A DNA stretch of 64,000 nucleotides from NCBI GenBank assembly GCA_024235035.1, contig JACKNE010000015.1, positions 59,061-123,060 of the forward strand, in the 5' to 3' direction. Every line of letters starts with the position of its first letter. Within the stretch, counting starts at the first letter, position 1. This document shows, in pieces, positions 9,082-19,145 of the stretch. Origin of the DNA: Gammaproteobacteria bacterium (lineage in GTDB: Bacteria > Pseudomonadota > Gammaproteobacteria > Competibacterales > Competibacteraceae). Below the pieces are notes generated by a model. That model was not told where the DNA came from, did not search any database, and saw only the letters and a program-made list of their open reading frames with translations. Both the position numbers and the translations under genes were made by a program.

Positions 9082-12000
9082 ACCGTCTCCGCGTTCTACG
9101 CCGTATCCTGTTCTGGTTGACGGCGATTCCCTTGATTTTGTCGTTGCTGGCGCTATCCATCGCGGGTTTTGCCATTTCCACGGAAACTGGCTTGAACGGC
9201 CTGCTCACGCTGGCGCAACGCGTATTGCCTGGTCAACTCAGCTACGACAAGGCCAGTGGCCGGTTGATTGGCCCATTACACATCGAACGGTTTCGCTATG
9301 CAGACGGTCCGTTGCAAGTCGCTCTGGCTAGCGCTGAACTCGATTGGCAACCAGCGGATCTGTTCGATTTCGCCCTGACCGTGACGCGCTTGCATTTCAC
9401 GGGGTTGGAGTTGATTTTACCACCCGGCGCAGAAACGCCGCCATCGGACGAACCATTGGTGCTGCCGGATATCCAGTTGCCGCTGACCATCACAGTCGTC
9501 GATGTTCAAGGTCGTGAGATTCGCATCCAGCCGCCCGGCGTCGATCCCATTGTGGTGGATGCTGTCGATCTCAAAGTTAAAACTCAACAAGATGGTGTGC
9601 AAATCGAGCTGCTGGAGGCACGCTCTCCCTTGGGTGAAGTCCGACTCGGCGGTCAAGTGAATCCGACCGGCGCTTATCCCCTGCAACTGCAGCTGGCTTG
9701 GAAGGCGATCACGCCCGATTATGGGATTTTCGACGGCAGTGGCGAACTCAGCGGCACGCTGCGCGACCAGTTGAAGCTGACGCACAAAGTCACCGGGGCA
9801 GCGGTGCTAGCGTTGACTGGCGAGGTTCGTCAGGCGCTGGTCGAACCCGCCTGGTCAGCCCAGGTTACGCTGGATGTTGCGGATCTGAAATCTTTCGTCC
9901 CTGACCTGGCGAGTAAGCCTCTGCATGTTCAGGTCGATGCGAAAGGCGTGATGGCCCGCTTCGAGGGTCAGGGCGAAATCAAGGCCACTGTGCCGGAGCT
10001 CGGCCCCGCTACGCTGCGCTTTGTCGCTGCCGGTGATGAAAAGGCAGTGCGGTTGAAGACCTTGAACTTGACCAGCGCCCACCATCCGCTGAAGCTGGAC
10101 GCCAAGGGTGACTTTCAATTCGCCGAGTTGCGTTTTGACGCCAGCGGCCAGTGGCAAGCGTTGGCTTGGCCGTTGAGCGGTACTGCCCAGGTGCAGAGCG
10201 CCAAAGGGGATTTTGCCGTCAAGGGAACTCCGAAGGATTACCAATTCCAGCTGGCTGCCGACTTGCAAGGGCCGGATATCCCCAAAGGGCGCTGGAAGCT
10301 CACCGGCGAAGGTTCCGACCAGGCGGTGCACGGAGTCAAGCTGAATGGCGATACCCTGGAAGGCGCAATCGAGGGAACGGTCCAGGCGACGTGGGCGCCG
10401 CAGGTCAGTTGGCAAGCGACTCTGGCCGGTACCGGCTTGAACCCCGGCGTCCAGTGGAAGGAGGCGCCGGGTAAGTTGAGCTTGCGACTGAAAAGCGATG
10501 GTGGACTTGATGGCAAGCTGCGCGCCAACGTCTTGCTTGAAGAATTGACGGGAACATTCAGCGGCCAAGCGGTGCGCGGCAATGCCGATCTGAGCGTGCT
10601 GGATCAAGATTTGACGATCAAGGCGCTGCGTTTGAATGCCGGCGCGGCGCAACTGGAAGCGGAAGGTGCGCTGACCCAGCGCTGGGACTTGCGCTGGAAA
10701 CTGAATGCTCCGCAGCTCAAATCGTTGGTTCCTGGCTTGAGCGGCACTGTGGCCAGTACCGGTCAGCTCAGCGGCTCTCGTGACCGTCCACAGGTCGCCG
10801 CTAATTTCACGCTGCGGAACCTGCAACAGGGAGATATGCAAATCCAGCAATTGCAAGGCGAAGCCCAGGTCGATGTCGGTGGCGCCAGCCGTTCACAGGT
10901 AAAACTGACCGGTCAAGGATTGGTGCTGGGTGGCCAGCGTTGGAAGACGGTGCAACTCGATGGTGGCGGGACCCCGGATGCTCATGAACTCAAAGCCGAA
11001 CTGGCTGGCGATCCGGGCCGTTTTGCACTGGCGCTGGCGGGCAAGCTGCAATTACCGGAGCTGGCTTGGCAGGGACGGATTACCCAACTGACCGCCAAGG
11101 ATACGGTCGCGGGTACCTGGAGCCTGGCTCAGGCGGTCACCGTTCAAGCTTCGGCGCAGAAGGCCCGCTTGGATAATGCCTGCCTGACCAGCGCTCCGAC
11201 CCGGCTGTGCGTACAAGGCCAATGGAATGGGGCGAGTGGCTTCGCGGGTCGTGCCCAGCTTCAGGAGCTGCGCCCGGAACGCTTCAAATCGTTCTTTCCA
11301 CCAGGGATGGGTTTGACGACTCGCATCGATGCGGAAGCGGATATCAGCGGCAAGCCGAATGGCGCGCTTCAGGGCAAGGTCAATCTCGGCATCGCGCCCG
11401 GCGCGTTGAGCATGGTCGCCGATGGCCGCACTCTGCGCTTCACTCTGAATGGCGGTAGCCTGCGCGCCCAAACCGACGGGCGCACCGCGAGTGCTCAGGC
11501 CAAACTGGATTTGGCGAAAACCGGTCAATTGCAGGTGGATGCACAGATCCAGGATCCACTGGGCGTGGCGCGCCTGAACGGCAAAGTCAACGCGGCTGTC
11601 ACCGATCTCAGCCTGATCTCGGTGTTTGCCCCCCAGGTGCAGGATGTCAAGGGTCAGTTGCAGGCGGATGTGAATGTGACCGGTGCTATTTCCAAGCTGG
11701 TGTTGCGGGGCGCGATCCGGCTAGAAAATGCCGGAGTCACGGTGCCGGACGCCGGCCTCATTCTGCAGAATTTGCAGTTTGCCGCCACCAGCGATGGCCA
11801 GGGGCCGCTGCAATTGACCGGTTCGGTGCAATCCAAACCGGGTCAGTTGCAGTTGAGCGGTACGGTCGATCCACTCAAGCCACAAGTGAACTTGAACATC
11901 CAGGGGCAGGATTTTCAGGCGTTCGATACCTCTAACATCCGTGTGCGAATCAGCCCGGACTTGAAACTGGATATCAGCCAAAAGCAGGTACGCGTGGATG

Positions 12001-12854
12001 GGCAGATTACGATTCCGAAGGCTTACTTGAATCCGGGTGGCGGGATCGGCGGCGGTCCCAGCGCCGTCAAATCTTCCGAGGATCTGGTGATTGTCAAGGA
12101 TGCCGATGGCCAAGCTAAATCCACTGCCAAGGGACCGGCGATTTTCGCCCGCGTGCGCGTGGTTTTGGGTGAGGAGGTCCATGTGGACACGCCGGTTTTC
12201 CAGGGTCAGCTCAAGGGTAATGTGCTAGTCGTGCAAACCCCGGAGCTGGCGCCGCGCGCCAGTGGCAGCGCTGAAGTGGTCGCTGGAAAATACAATATCT
12301 ACGGTACGGAAATCGATATCCAACGAGGACGGGTGCTGTTCAGCAACAGTTTGCTGGACAATCCAGGATTGGACATGCGGGTGGCTCGGGAATTCAGCAG
12401 TGACCTCAGTGACAGCACCACCGTTGGCGCCCAGGTGCAGGGCACGCTCAAGAAGCCGCAACTGACCCTGTTTTCGACGCCACCCATGCCGCAGGGCGAT
12501 ATTCTGTCCTATCTGGTGTTGGGCCGAGCCTCAAGTGGCGGTAGTGGCGAATCGGCGATGATGTTCAAGGCCGCCAGCGCCATGGGCATCGGTGGCGGGG
12601 CGCTCGCCAAGGGTTTGGGCAGCGCCGCCGGATTGGATGATGTGGCGCTCGACACCGGGACCGATGGCAAGGATGCTTCGCTGACGCTAGGTAAATATCT
12701 GACGCCGGATTTGTATGTCGGTTACGGGGTTGGTTTGATGGATGCTGTGAACACCATCAATATCAAGTACCGGTTATTGAAGGGACTCATGTTCGAGTCG
12801 AACAGCAGTGCGACCGGTTACGGCGCGGACCTGACCTATAGTTGGGAGCGGTGA
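9078..12854 (+). CDS. tamB: Translocation and assembly module subunit TamB (DUF490, AsmA-like)
   Basis: Very long inner-membrane anchored periplasmic protein (1258 residues) that bridges to TamA; the family is implicated in outer-membrane protein assembly and in phospholipid transport. It starts with GTG in a GTGA overlap with the tamA stop. A single N-terminal membrane segment (about residues 10-32) is followed by extended beta-rich repeats with many short hydrophobic strands. The C-terminal DUF490/TamB domain shows LKKPQLTLFSTPPMPQGDIL, YLVLGRASSGG, and the terminal GLMFESNSSATGYGADLTYS. Length and context match TamB. Confidence 0.93.
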   Translation: MNRLRVLRRILFWLTAIPLILSLLALSIAGFAISTETGLNGLLTLAQRVLPGQLSYDKASGRLIGPLHIERFRYADGPLQVALASAELDWQPADLFDFALTVTRLHFTGLELILPPGAETPPSDEPLVLPDIQLPLTITVVDVQGREIRIQPPGVDPIVVDAVDLKVKTQQDGVQIELLEARSPLGEVRLGGQVNPTGAYPLQLQLAWKAITPDYGIFDGSGELSGTLRDQLKLTHKVTGAAVLALTGEVRQALVEPAWSAQVTLDVADLKSFVPDLASKPLHVQVDAKGVMARFEGQGEIKATVPELGPATLRFVAAGDEKAVRLKTLNLTSAHHPLKLDAKGDFQFAELRFDASGQWQALAWPLSGTAQVQSAKGDFAVKGTPKDYQFQLAADLQGPDIPKGRWKLTGEGSDQAVHGVKLNGDTLEGAIEGTVQATWAPQVSWQATLAGTGLNPGVQWKEAPGKLSLRLKSDGGLDGKLRANVLLEELTGTFSGQAVRGNADLSVLDQDLTIKALRLNAGAAQLEAEGALTQRWDLRWKLNAPQLKSLVPGLSGTVASTGQLSGSRDRPQVAANFTLRNLQQGDMQIQQLQGEAQVDVGGASRSQVKLTGQGLVLGGQRWKTVQLDGGGTPDAHELKAELAGDPGRFALALAGKLQLPELAWQGRITQLTAKDTVAGTWSLAQAVTVQASAQKARLDNACLTSAPTRLCVQGQWNGASGFAGRAQLQELRPERFKSFFPPGMGLTTRIDAEADISGKPNGALQGKVNLGIAPGALSMVADGRTLRFTLNGGSLRAQTDGRTASAQAKLDLAKTGQLQVDAQIQDPLGVARLNGKVNAAVTDLSLISVFAPQVQDVKGQLQADVNVTGAISKLVLRGAIRLENAGVTVPDAGLILQNLQFAATSDGQGPLQLTGSVQSKPGQLQLSGTVDPLKPQVNLNIQGQDFQAFDTSNIRVRISPDLKLDISQKQVRVDGQITIPKAYLNPGGGIGGGPSAVKSSEDLVIVKDADGQAKSTAKGPAIFARVRVVLGEEVHVDTPVFQGQLKGNVLVVQTPELAPRASGSAEVVAGKYNIYGTEIDIQRGRVLFSNSLLDNPGLDMRVAREFSSDLSDSTTVGAQVQGTLKKPQLTLFSTPPMPQGDILSYLVLGRASSGGSGESAMMFKAASAMGIGGGALAKGLGSAAGLDDVALDTGTDGKDASLTLGKYLTPDLYVGYGVGLMDAVNTINIKYRLLKGLMFESNSSATGYGADLTYSWER

Positions 12855-12958
12855 GGGTCTCGTATTCACTACGGGTCTTGCGGATGAGTGGCCTGTCTGT
12901 TCCTTTGGAAGGCCACGCTATTCTGACTCATGGTCGGTGGCCTCCTCGCCCAATACGG

Positions 12959-12994
12959 CTACGACGGGCACGGTCAGCCAGGTAGGTCGGGCAC
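12959..12994. repeat. 36-bp repeat unit A, copy 1
   Basis: Begins CTACGACGGGCACGGTCAGC and runs to GGTAGGTCGGGCAC. It matches 13286-13321 at 34 of 36 positions. The right end opens the stem-loop 12986-13008 (GTCGGGCAC, loop, GTGCTCGAC). Confidence 0.8.
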
Positions 12995-13066
12995 GTCCTG
13001 TGCTCGACATGTGCCTACCCATGCGCTAAGTCTTTCACGGCTTGTATTTGGTAATTCTCGGCGGTA

Positions 13067-13126
13067 GCACCCTCCAGCTCCATGAATCTGTCGGGCAATG
13101 CTCCGCTTTTGCCCGACCTACCCAGC
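13067..13126. repeat. 60-bp repeat unit B, copy 1
   Basis: Begins GCACCCTCCAGCTCCATGAA and ends CGACCTACCCAGC. It matches 13227-13286 at 59 of 60 positions, exactly 160 bp further on. It contains the stem-loop GTCGGGCAA...TTGCCCGAC at 13090-13117. Confidence 0.85.
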
Positions 13127-13201
13127 AATTAACCGATGCGCTACCGCCGCTCAATTTCCCCTGGCGAAGCTGTCCAGTTGCACCTTTTATGAGCCCGGTA
13201 G

Positions 13202-13224
13202 GTCGGGCACAGGACGTGCCCGAC
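13202..13224. repeat. Perfect palindrome GTCGGGCAC-AGGAC-GTGCCCGAC
   Basis: Nine-base-pair perfect stem with a five-base loop, preceded by CCCGGTAG. There is no following T-run, so it is not a conventional intrinsic terminator, but it lies between convergent tamB and prfC and could still act on transcript 3' ends. Confidence 0.75.
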
Positions 13225-13226
13225 AG

Positions 13227-13286
13227 GCACCCTCCAGCTCCATGAATCTGTCGGGCAACGCTCCGCTTTTGCCCGACCTACCCAGC
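13227..13286. repeat. 60-bp repeat unit B, copy 2
   Basis: Second copy of the unit at 13067-13126 with a single T-to-C difference. It contains the stem-loop at 13250-13277 and runs directly into the second copy of unit A. Confidence 0.85.
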
Positions 13287-13321
13287 TACGACGGGCACGG
13301 TCAGCCCGGTAGGTCGGACAC
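13286..13321. repeat. 36-bp repeat unit A, copy 2
   Basis: Matches 12959-12994 except for two positions. Its right end opens the stem-loop 13313-13335 (GTCGGACAC, loop GGAAC, GTGCCCGAC). Confidence 0.8.
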
Positions 13322-13464
13322 GGAACGTGCCCGACAAGCACTCTCCAATCTCCTGAACTCGTCGTCAATACCGCACGGCGTTCTTCAAAGGGGAATCACG
13401 GCAAAGGCCGCTCGACGGGTTGGCGAAGCTGGTCATGGCGGACAAATATCGAGGGTCCATTGTT

Positions 13465-15060
<1,596 letters not shown>

Positions 15061-15106
15061 CAGAGAGTCAAGAAGTTGTCTTGTGTAAGGATGAAAGTCA
15101 TTGGGT

Positions 15107-15826
15107 TCAGGGGGTCAGGTGCAGCAATCGGACCAGCAGCGGCGCCAGCAGTGCGGTGAGCAGCGCGTTCAGACCCATGGCCAGGCCCGCAAAAGCGCCG
15201 GCCAAGCTGCTGATTTGCAACGCGCGCGCGGTGCCGATGCCATGCGCTGCCACGCCGATAGCCATGCCTTTGACCGCATCGTCCCGAATTTGCAGTCTGT
15301 TCAGCAAGGCCGGAGCTGCCACCGCGCCGACCACGCCGGTCAAAATCACGATAACGGCGGTCAGCGACGGTAGACCGCCGATTTTCTCGGCGATACCCAT
15401 CGCCACTGGCGTCGTCACCGATTTAGGCGCCAGCGACAGCAGCGTCTGTGGTGAGCCGCCCAGCAACCAGGCGAAGCCAATCGCGGAGAGCATCCCGGTC
15501 AACGAACCGGTGAGCAGGCCGACTACGATTGGAAGAAACAGTCTCCGCACCCGCTCCCAGTACAAGTAGAGGGGAATGGCCAGCGCCACGGTCGCCGGGC
15601 CGAGCAAGAAGTGGATGAATTGCGCGCCCTTGAAATAGGTAGGGTAGGGGGTTCCTGTGAGCAACAGGATCAGTACCAAAAAGATGATGGCTAGCGCGAC
15701 GGGATTGAAGATGGCCCGCCCGCCACTGTACTGGAACAACCAACGCCCCGCCAAATAGACCGCCAGCGTTACCGTCAGCCAAAGTAATGGTGAGGCTGCC
15801 AAGTATACCCAAATATCGGTGAGCAC
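15107..15826 (-). CDS. lrgB: LrgB/CidB-family membrane protein
   Basis: Multi-pass inner-membrane protein (239 residues) of the LrgB family, paired with LrgA/CidA. The pair is linked in other bacteria to holin-like control of murein hydrolase export or to pyruvate/glycolate transport; the actual substrate here cannot be told. The family signature is seen in SLAPKSVTTPVAMGIAE and in VAAHGIGTARALQISSLAGA. It starts with GTG only 1 bp past the lrgA stop. Most residues fall in hydrophobic helices. Confidence 0.88.
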   Translation of the reverse strand: MLTDIWVYLAASPLLWLTVTLAVYLAGRWLFQYSGGRAIFNPVALAIIFLVLILLLTGTPYPTYFKGAQFIHFLLGPATVALAIPLYLYWERVRRLFLPIVVGLLTGSLTGMLSAIGFAWLLGGSPQTLLSLAPKSVTTPVAMGIAEKIGGLPSLTAVIVILTGVVGAVAAPALLNRLQIRDDAVKGMAIGVAAHGIGTARALQISSLAGAFAGLAMGLNALLTALLAPLLVRLLHLTP

Positions 15827-15827
15827 T

Positions 15828-16190
15828 TTATTTATTTATTCCGTTGCTGCGTCGCTGAAGGTGAATGACCCCTTGCATGATCAGCGCGGTGACAGCCACC
15901 GTGGTCAGTGTGCCTAACACCATGGCGGCGACCAACGCCAACCATTCGTTCGTCAGTCGCGCGCCATACTGAATAATGCCGACTCCAGCGGGAATGAACA
16001 GCAGCGACAGGTGAGACAGTAGGGTTTCTGCGGTCGTACGCAGGGCATCGGGTAGGGTCTCGCACCAGCGGAGCGCCAGGAATAGCAGCAGCATGCCCAC
16101 GACCGGCCCCGGCACAGGCAGGCCGCTCAACTGAACAGCGATTTCGCCAATCAGTTGAAAAATCAGCAAAGTGGCTAATGCAGCAATCAT
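15828..16190 (-). CDS. lrgA: LrgA/CidA-family holin-like membrane protein
   Basis: Small 120-residue protein with about four membrane helices and the CidA/LrgA core LSGLPVPGPVVGMLLLFLAL near residues 21-40, followed by LLSHLSLLFIPAGVGIIQY. It forms a two-gene unit with lrgB directly downstream. In other species such pairs are controlled by adjacent LysR- or LytTR-type regulators; none is adjacent here, the upstream 172 bp being without a gene. Confidence 0.88.
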   Translation of the reverse strand: MIAALATLLIFQLIGEIAVQLSGLPVPGPVVGMLLLFLALRWCETLPDALRTTAETLLSHLSLLFIPAGVGIIQYGARLTNEWLALVAAMVLGTLTTVAVTALIMQGVIHLQRRSNGINK

Positions 16191-16362
16191 GCTTGGCTCG
16201 CATCGGGCAATATAGCGTTGGTGTTTTCCAGCAACATGCAGATAGCTGGTACAAAGAGCAAGGCTAAGTTTTTGCCAGTGCTCGATTGTTGTATGGATGC
16301 GCGGTGACAGACAGGGTGTGACTGGCGATCCTTGGAAGCGGGATGGTGAATCATGGCATTTT

Positions 16363-17145
16363 TCAATTCATGCTCGCCCGCAACTCGATCAGCGCTTGGT
16401 CGGAAATATCCACCCGAATCAGACCTAAGCGTGGATATTCGATATCGACGATGACATATATGACGATTGCCATGACAGCGGCGAAGCCGATCATGTACAG
16501 CCAGTTGCGTGACCTGCTGCCAGCCATGCCATGACCGGCCAACAGTGCGCTGGCTAATGCCAATCCGAACAGCATGGCAAATATGATCCAGGGCGGATGC
16601 ATCTGGGTAGCTGCAGCCCGAACAGTCGTGATGTCGATCATCTGATTCAGCGCCGGCAATAGCAGCATCGTGGCCGGCGGTAGCGCGTCTTGCCGTTGCC
16701 CGATGGCGACCGCCTGGGTCCAGATCTCGGTTTGCAACTGGAGAGAATGGGCCAACTCCACCTTGGCGGCTTTGATGTCAGGTAACTTCCGATAAACTTC
16801 CAGCCGGGAATCCACATAGCGCTGGAACAATTCGCGCATCGCCGGCTGCGCCTCCGCTGGCAATAGGTCAAGCCGCAGATAGGCGGTGCCAATGGCATTG
16901 GTTTCCTCAATCACTAGATGTCGGCGTTCCTCAAAACGGGAGGCGGCGCCTGAGAATGTGAAAGCAATCAATAAGCCGAGCAGGGCAAAGATAGCTCCTT
17001 CGATAGTTCCAGTGCCGGTTCGAGCACCTTCGGTATCGGTGGCTAAGCGGTGGATACCAATGCGCCGACCCACTTCGAGAAGTATCAACATGCTGAAAAA
17101 AAAGACTAAAGCTGTTAACAATGTTGAAAGCGCATAATAGTCCAT
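16363..17145 (-). CDS. DUF4239-like bestrophin-type membrane protein
   Basis: Predicted integral membrane protein of 260 residues with hydrophobic segments at about 6-24, 50-66, 186-206 and 213-232, and a long amphipathic stretch between. The conserved-looking part is EGAIFALLGLLIAFTFSGAA followed by SRFEERRHLVIEETNAIGTA, which I associate with the DUF4239 (bestrophin-like) family. Function is unknown; such proteins could be ion channels or stress-related. It stands alone, with 172 bp to lrgA and 231 bp to ppk2. Family assignment is from pattern memory. Confidence 0.7.
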   Translation of the reverse strand: MDYYALSTLLTALVFFFSMLILLEVGRRIGIHRLATDTEGARTGTGTIEGAIFALLGLLIAFTFSGAASRFEERRHLVIEETNAIGTAYLRLDLLPAEAQPAMRELFQRYVDSRLEVYRKLPDIKAAKVELAHSLQLQTEIWTQAVAIGQRQDALPPATMLLLPALNQMIDITTVRAAATQMHPPWIIFAMLFGLALASALLAGHGMAGSRSRNWLYMIGFAAVMAIVIYVIVDIEYPRLGLIRVDISDQALIELRASMN

Positions 17146-17376
17146 AAAGGGATTTCCAAAGGAATGGTAACTACCTACCTACTGCATCATCATCATGATT
17201 TTCTCGCCTTGATACACAGTAGGTTGTGATCTGTGCCGAGAAAACGGGCTTTATGATGCCATTTTTCAGAGGTTGCCAACATAGCCGTCTGTTTTTATCA
17301 GGGGCTGAGTTAGGTAGGTAGTTAGAGAACAGCGAATCATTGTCACGAGACGGCTGAATTTCGCCAAACAAGGTTC

Positions 17377-18198
17377 TCAATACGCTTCGGGGATGAACTT
17401 GAACGGATAATTCGGCTCTTGATAGTCTCCAGCCTTTTGCCGCTTTGGCAATTTCACCGGGTCGCGCGGCGTCTCTTCGTAGGGAATCTGGCTCAGCACA
17501 TGGCGGATGATATTTAACCGCGCCCGTTTCTTGTCGTCGGATCGCGCTACGTACCACGGCGCCCATGGCGTGTCGGTCGCGGCAAACATCGCATCGCGCG
17601 CGCGCGAATAATCATACCAGCGACTGTAAGATTGCAGGTCCATCGGCGAGAGCTTCCAAATCTTGCGTCCGTCCTCAATGCGGCCCTCAAGCCGGCGGGT
17701 TTGCTCCTCGGGGCTGACCTCCAGCCAGTACTTGATCAGGATAATTCCCGAGTCGACCATTGCTTTCTCCACCTGCGGGACCATCTCTAGGAAATGCACT
17801 GCCTGCTCTTCAGTGCAGAATCCCATCACTCGTTCGACACCGGCGCGGTTGTACCAACTACGGTCGAAGATGACCACCTCGCCGCCAGCAGGCCAGTACG
17901 GCGCGTATCTTTGAAGATACATTTGGGATTTCTCACGATCGGTTGGCGCCGGCAGCGCCACCACGCGGAAGATGCGCGGGCTGACCCGCTCGGTGATCGC
18001 CTTGATCGCCCCGCCCTTGCCCGCACCATCACGACCTTCGAAGACGATGCAGATCTTGAGTCCCTGATGCCGGACCCACTCTTGCAACTTGACCATCTCG
18101 ATATGTAGTTTCTTGAGTTCCCGCTCGTAGTCCTTGGTTTTCAACTCTGTTGGTGGGGCGTTATTCTCTTTTTTGTTCTTTTTAGACTTGTCGTTCAT
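17377..18198 (-). CDS. ppk2: Polyphosphate kinase 2 (PPK2 family)
   Basis: Polyphosphate:nucleotide phosphotransferase, transferring phosphate between polyphosphate and ADP or GDP. The 273-residue single-domain protein has Walker A FEGRDGAGKGGAIKAI near residues 53-68, the lid-associated LPAPTDREKSQMYLQRY, and Walker B VIFDRSWYNRAGVERVMGF. The C-terminal RWYDYSRARDAMFAATDT completes the family pattern. The N-terminal 25 residues are lysine-rich and variable. GGAGA lies upstream of the ATG. It follows an unknown 146-residue gene by 20 bp, suggesting an operon. It fits an organism that stores or uses polyphosphate; no ppk1 or ppx is in the window. Confidence 0.93.
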   Translation of the reverse strand: MNDKSKKNKKENNAPPTELKTKDYERELKKLHIEMVKLQEWVRHQGLKICIVFEGRDGAGKGGAIKAITERVSPRIFRVVALPAPTDREKSQMYLQRYAPYWPAGGEVVIFDRSWYNRAGVERVMGFCTEEQAVHFLEMVPQVEKAMVDSGIILIKYWLEVSPEEQTRRLEGRIEDGRKIWKLSPMDLQSYSRWYDYSRARDAMFAATDTPWAPWYVARSDDKKRARLNIIRHVLSQIPYEETPRDPVKLPKRQKAGDYQEPNYPFKFIPEAY

Positions 18199-18218
18199 AG
18201 ATTTTCGTTCTCCAATGC

Positions 18219-18659
18219 TTAATCAGTATCTCCGCTGGTCAGGATGAATACGTCATCGACCTCGGAGAGATGAAAGTGTTGTGGTTTGCTGGCGGTCGGG
18301 AGGTCGCTCTCGCTTAGACCAGCGGTTTGCAACAAATACGCACGCACTGGTGGATCATTCAATGCAACCTTTTCATCTTCCAACCATGCGCGGATTTTGG
18401 GATCCTGCGGCTGAAAGATGTGCATCTCTCGATGGCCGCGCGCCAGCATCGCGTAAACCGGTGGATTGCCCACTTCCAGGAATTTTTGGTAGCCCATTCC
18501 CTCATACAGCTTGACGGTCTGCGCCACGCCAGACAATGTCTTGGTTTGGCCTTTATAGTGAGAGCCGCGTTCGAAGCGATTACCCTTTTCCAGCAGGTGA
18601 CGTCGCAGCTCCTTGATCGCAGTGGCTAGATTTGGGGTCTGCTTGGTTGGATCGCTCAT
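18219..18659 (-). CDS. Hypothetical protein upstream of ppk2
   Basis: A 146-residue protein of unrecognised family. The ATG at 18659 is preceded by AGGAGG at ideal spacing, so this start is preferred over the longer frame to 18707. The product is soluble-looking with no signal peptide; its middle has YKGQTKTLSGVAQTVKLYEG and LARGHREMHIFQPQDPKIRA, and the acidic C-terminus ends DDVFILTSGDTD. It is 20 bp upstream of ppk2 and likely co-transcribed, so a role with polyphosphate metabolism or stress is a guess from context only. Confidence 0.75.
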   Translation of the reverse strand: MSDPTKQTPNLATAIKELRRHLLEKGNRFERGSHYKGQTKTLSGVAQTVKLYEGMGYQKFLEVGNPPVYAMLARGHREMHIFQPQDPKIRAWLEDEKVALNDPPVRAYLLQTAGLSESDLPTASKPQHFHLSEVDDVFILTSGDTD

Positions 18660-19145
18660 CGGGAATCCTCCTGACGATATTGATTTCATTGGGAGAGAAA
18701 CATTCATTAAGTCATTTCTACGATATTACCTCAATGATGAGGTAGCTGCTGAGCACTGGGTTTCCTATTATTGAGTACATTGCTTCAACTAATGCTCCAC
18801 CCATGCTAAATATAGGTTGGCGCTGAGGGTAGCGAAGCCAAACAAGTTTTATGGTTTCAAGATGTTGGGTCTCGTTCCTCAGCCAAAATCTACCTATCGC
18901 TTTTAATTCGATCGAGCACTAGACTACCCAGGCCCTCTCAGAATAGGGACTACCGTTGATCTACAAGAGGAAACCGAATTTTAGGATGGAATTGGATTTG
19001 AAGTTGTGAATGATGTCTAACATCTTTTCGCCCGGCTGACCTTCAAAATGCCATGATTACATCTCATCTGTGGATTAGTTAGATATTGATCATCAAGGAA
19101 TCAGGCGATGATTCTCGTGCATGCTTACTTGCCAGGGAGCCTACA
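18660..19145. other. Intergenic region with an imperfect palindrome
   Basis: 486 bp between divergently transcribed genes (the ppk2 unit leftwards, the signalling cluster rightwards). No gene is visible. It must hold both promoters, although I cannot point to convincing -35/-10 pairs. The main structure is the palindromic element at 18813-18895, listed separately. Confidence 0.6.
18813..18895. repeat. Imperfect long palindrome, REP/MITE-like
   Basis: The left arm TAGGTTGGCGCTGAGGGTAG continues into CGAAGCCAAACA; the right arm reads TGTTGGGTCTCGTTCCTCAG then CCAAAATCTACC. The arms pair imperfectly around a 17-base loop. A partial, degraded relative of the right arm is seen at 59073-59125. No coding capacity. 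This looks like a dispersed intergenic element, inferred from shape. Confidence 0.55.

Larger units (their letters stand above)
12855..13464. other. 610-bp gene-free region packed with short palindromic repeats
   Basis: Between convergent tamB and prfC there is no plausible gene. The region carries at least four stem-loops built around GTCGGGCA/TGCCCGAC and two pairs of longer direct repeats, listed separately. Small open frames here simply read through the repeats in both strands. Such GTAGGTCGGG-type palindromes resemble REP-like intergenic families of gammaproteobacteria; that assignment is from memory, not a search. Confidence 0.7.

Noticed and set aside
9855..10856. 333-residue minus-strand frame inside tamB
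   Set aside because: Antisense shadow of a repetitive, GC-rich coding sequence; low-complexity composition and no start signal.
13067..13286. Repeats spaced by 160 bp that could suggest a CRISPR array
   Set aside because: Only two copies of each unit, units are long and palindromic, spacing is not spacer-like, and no cas gene is present.
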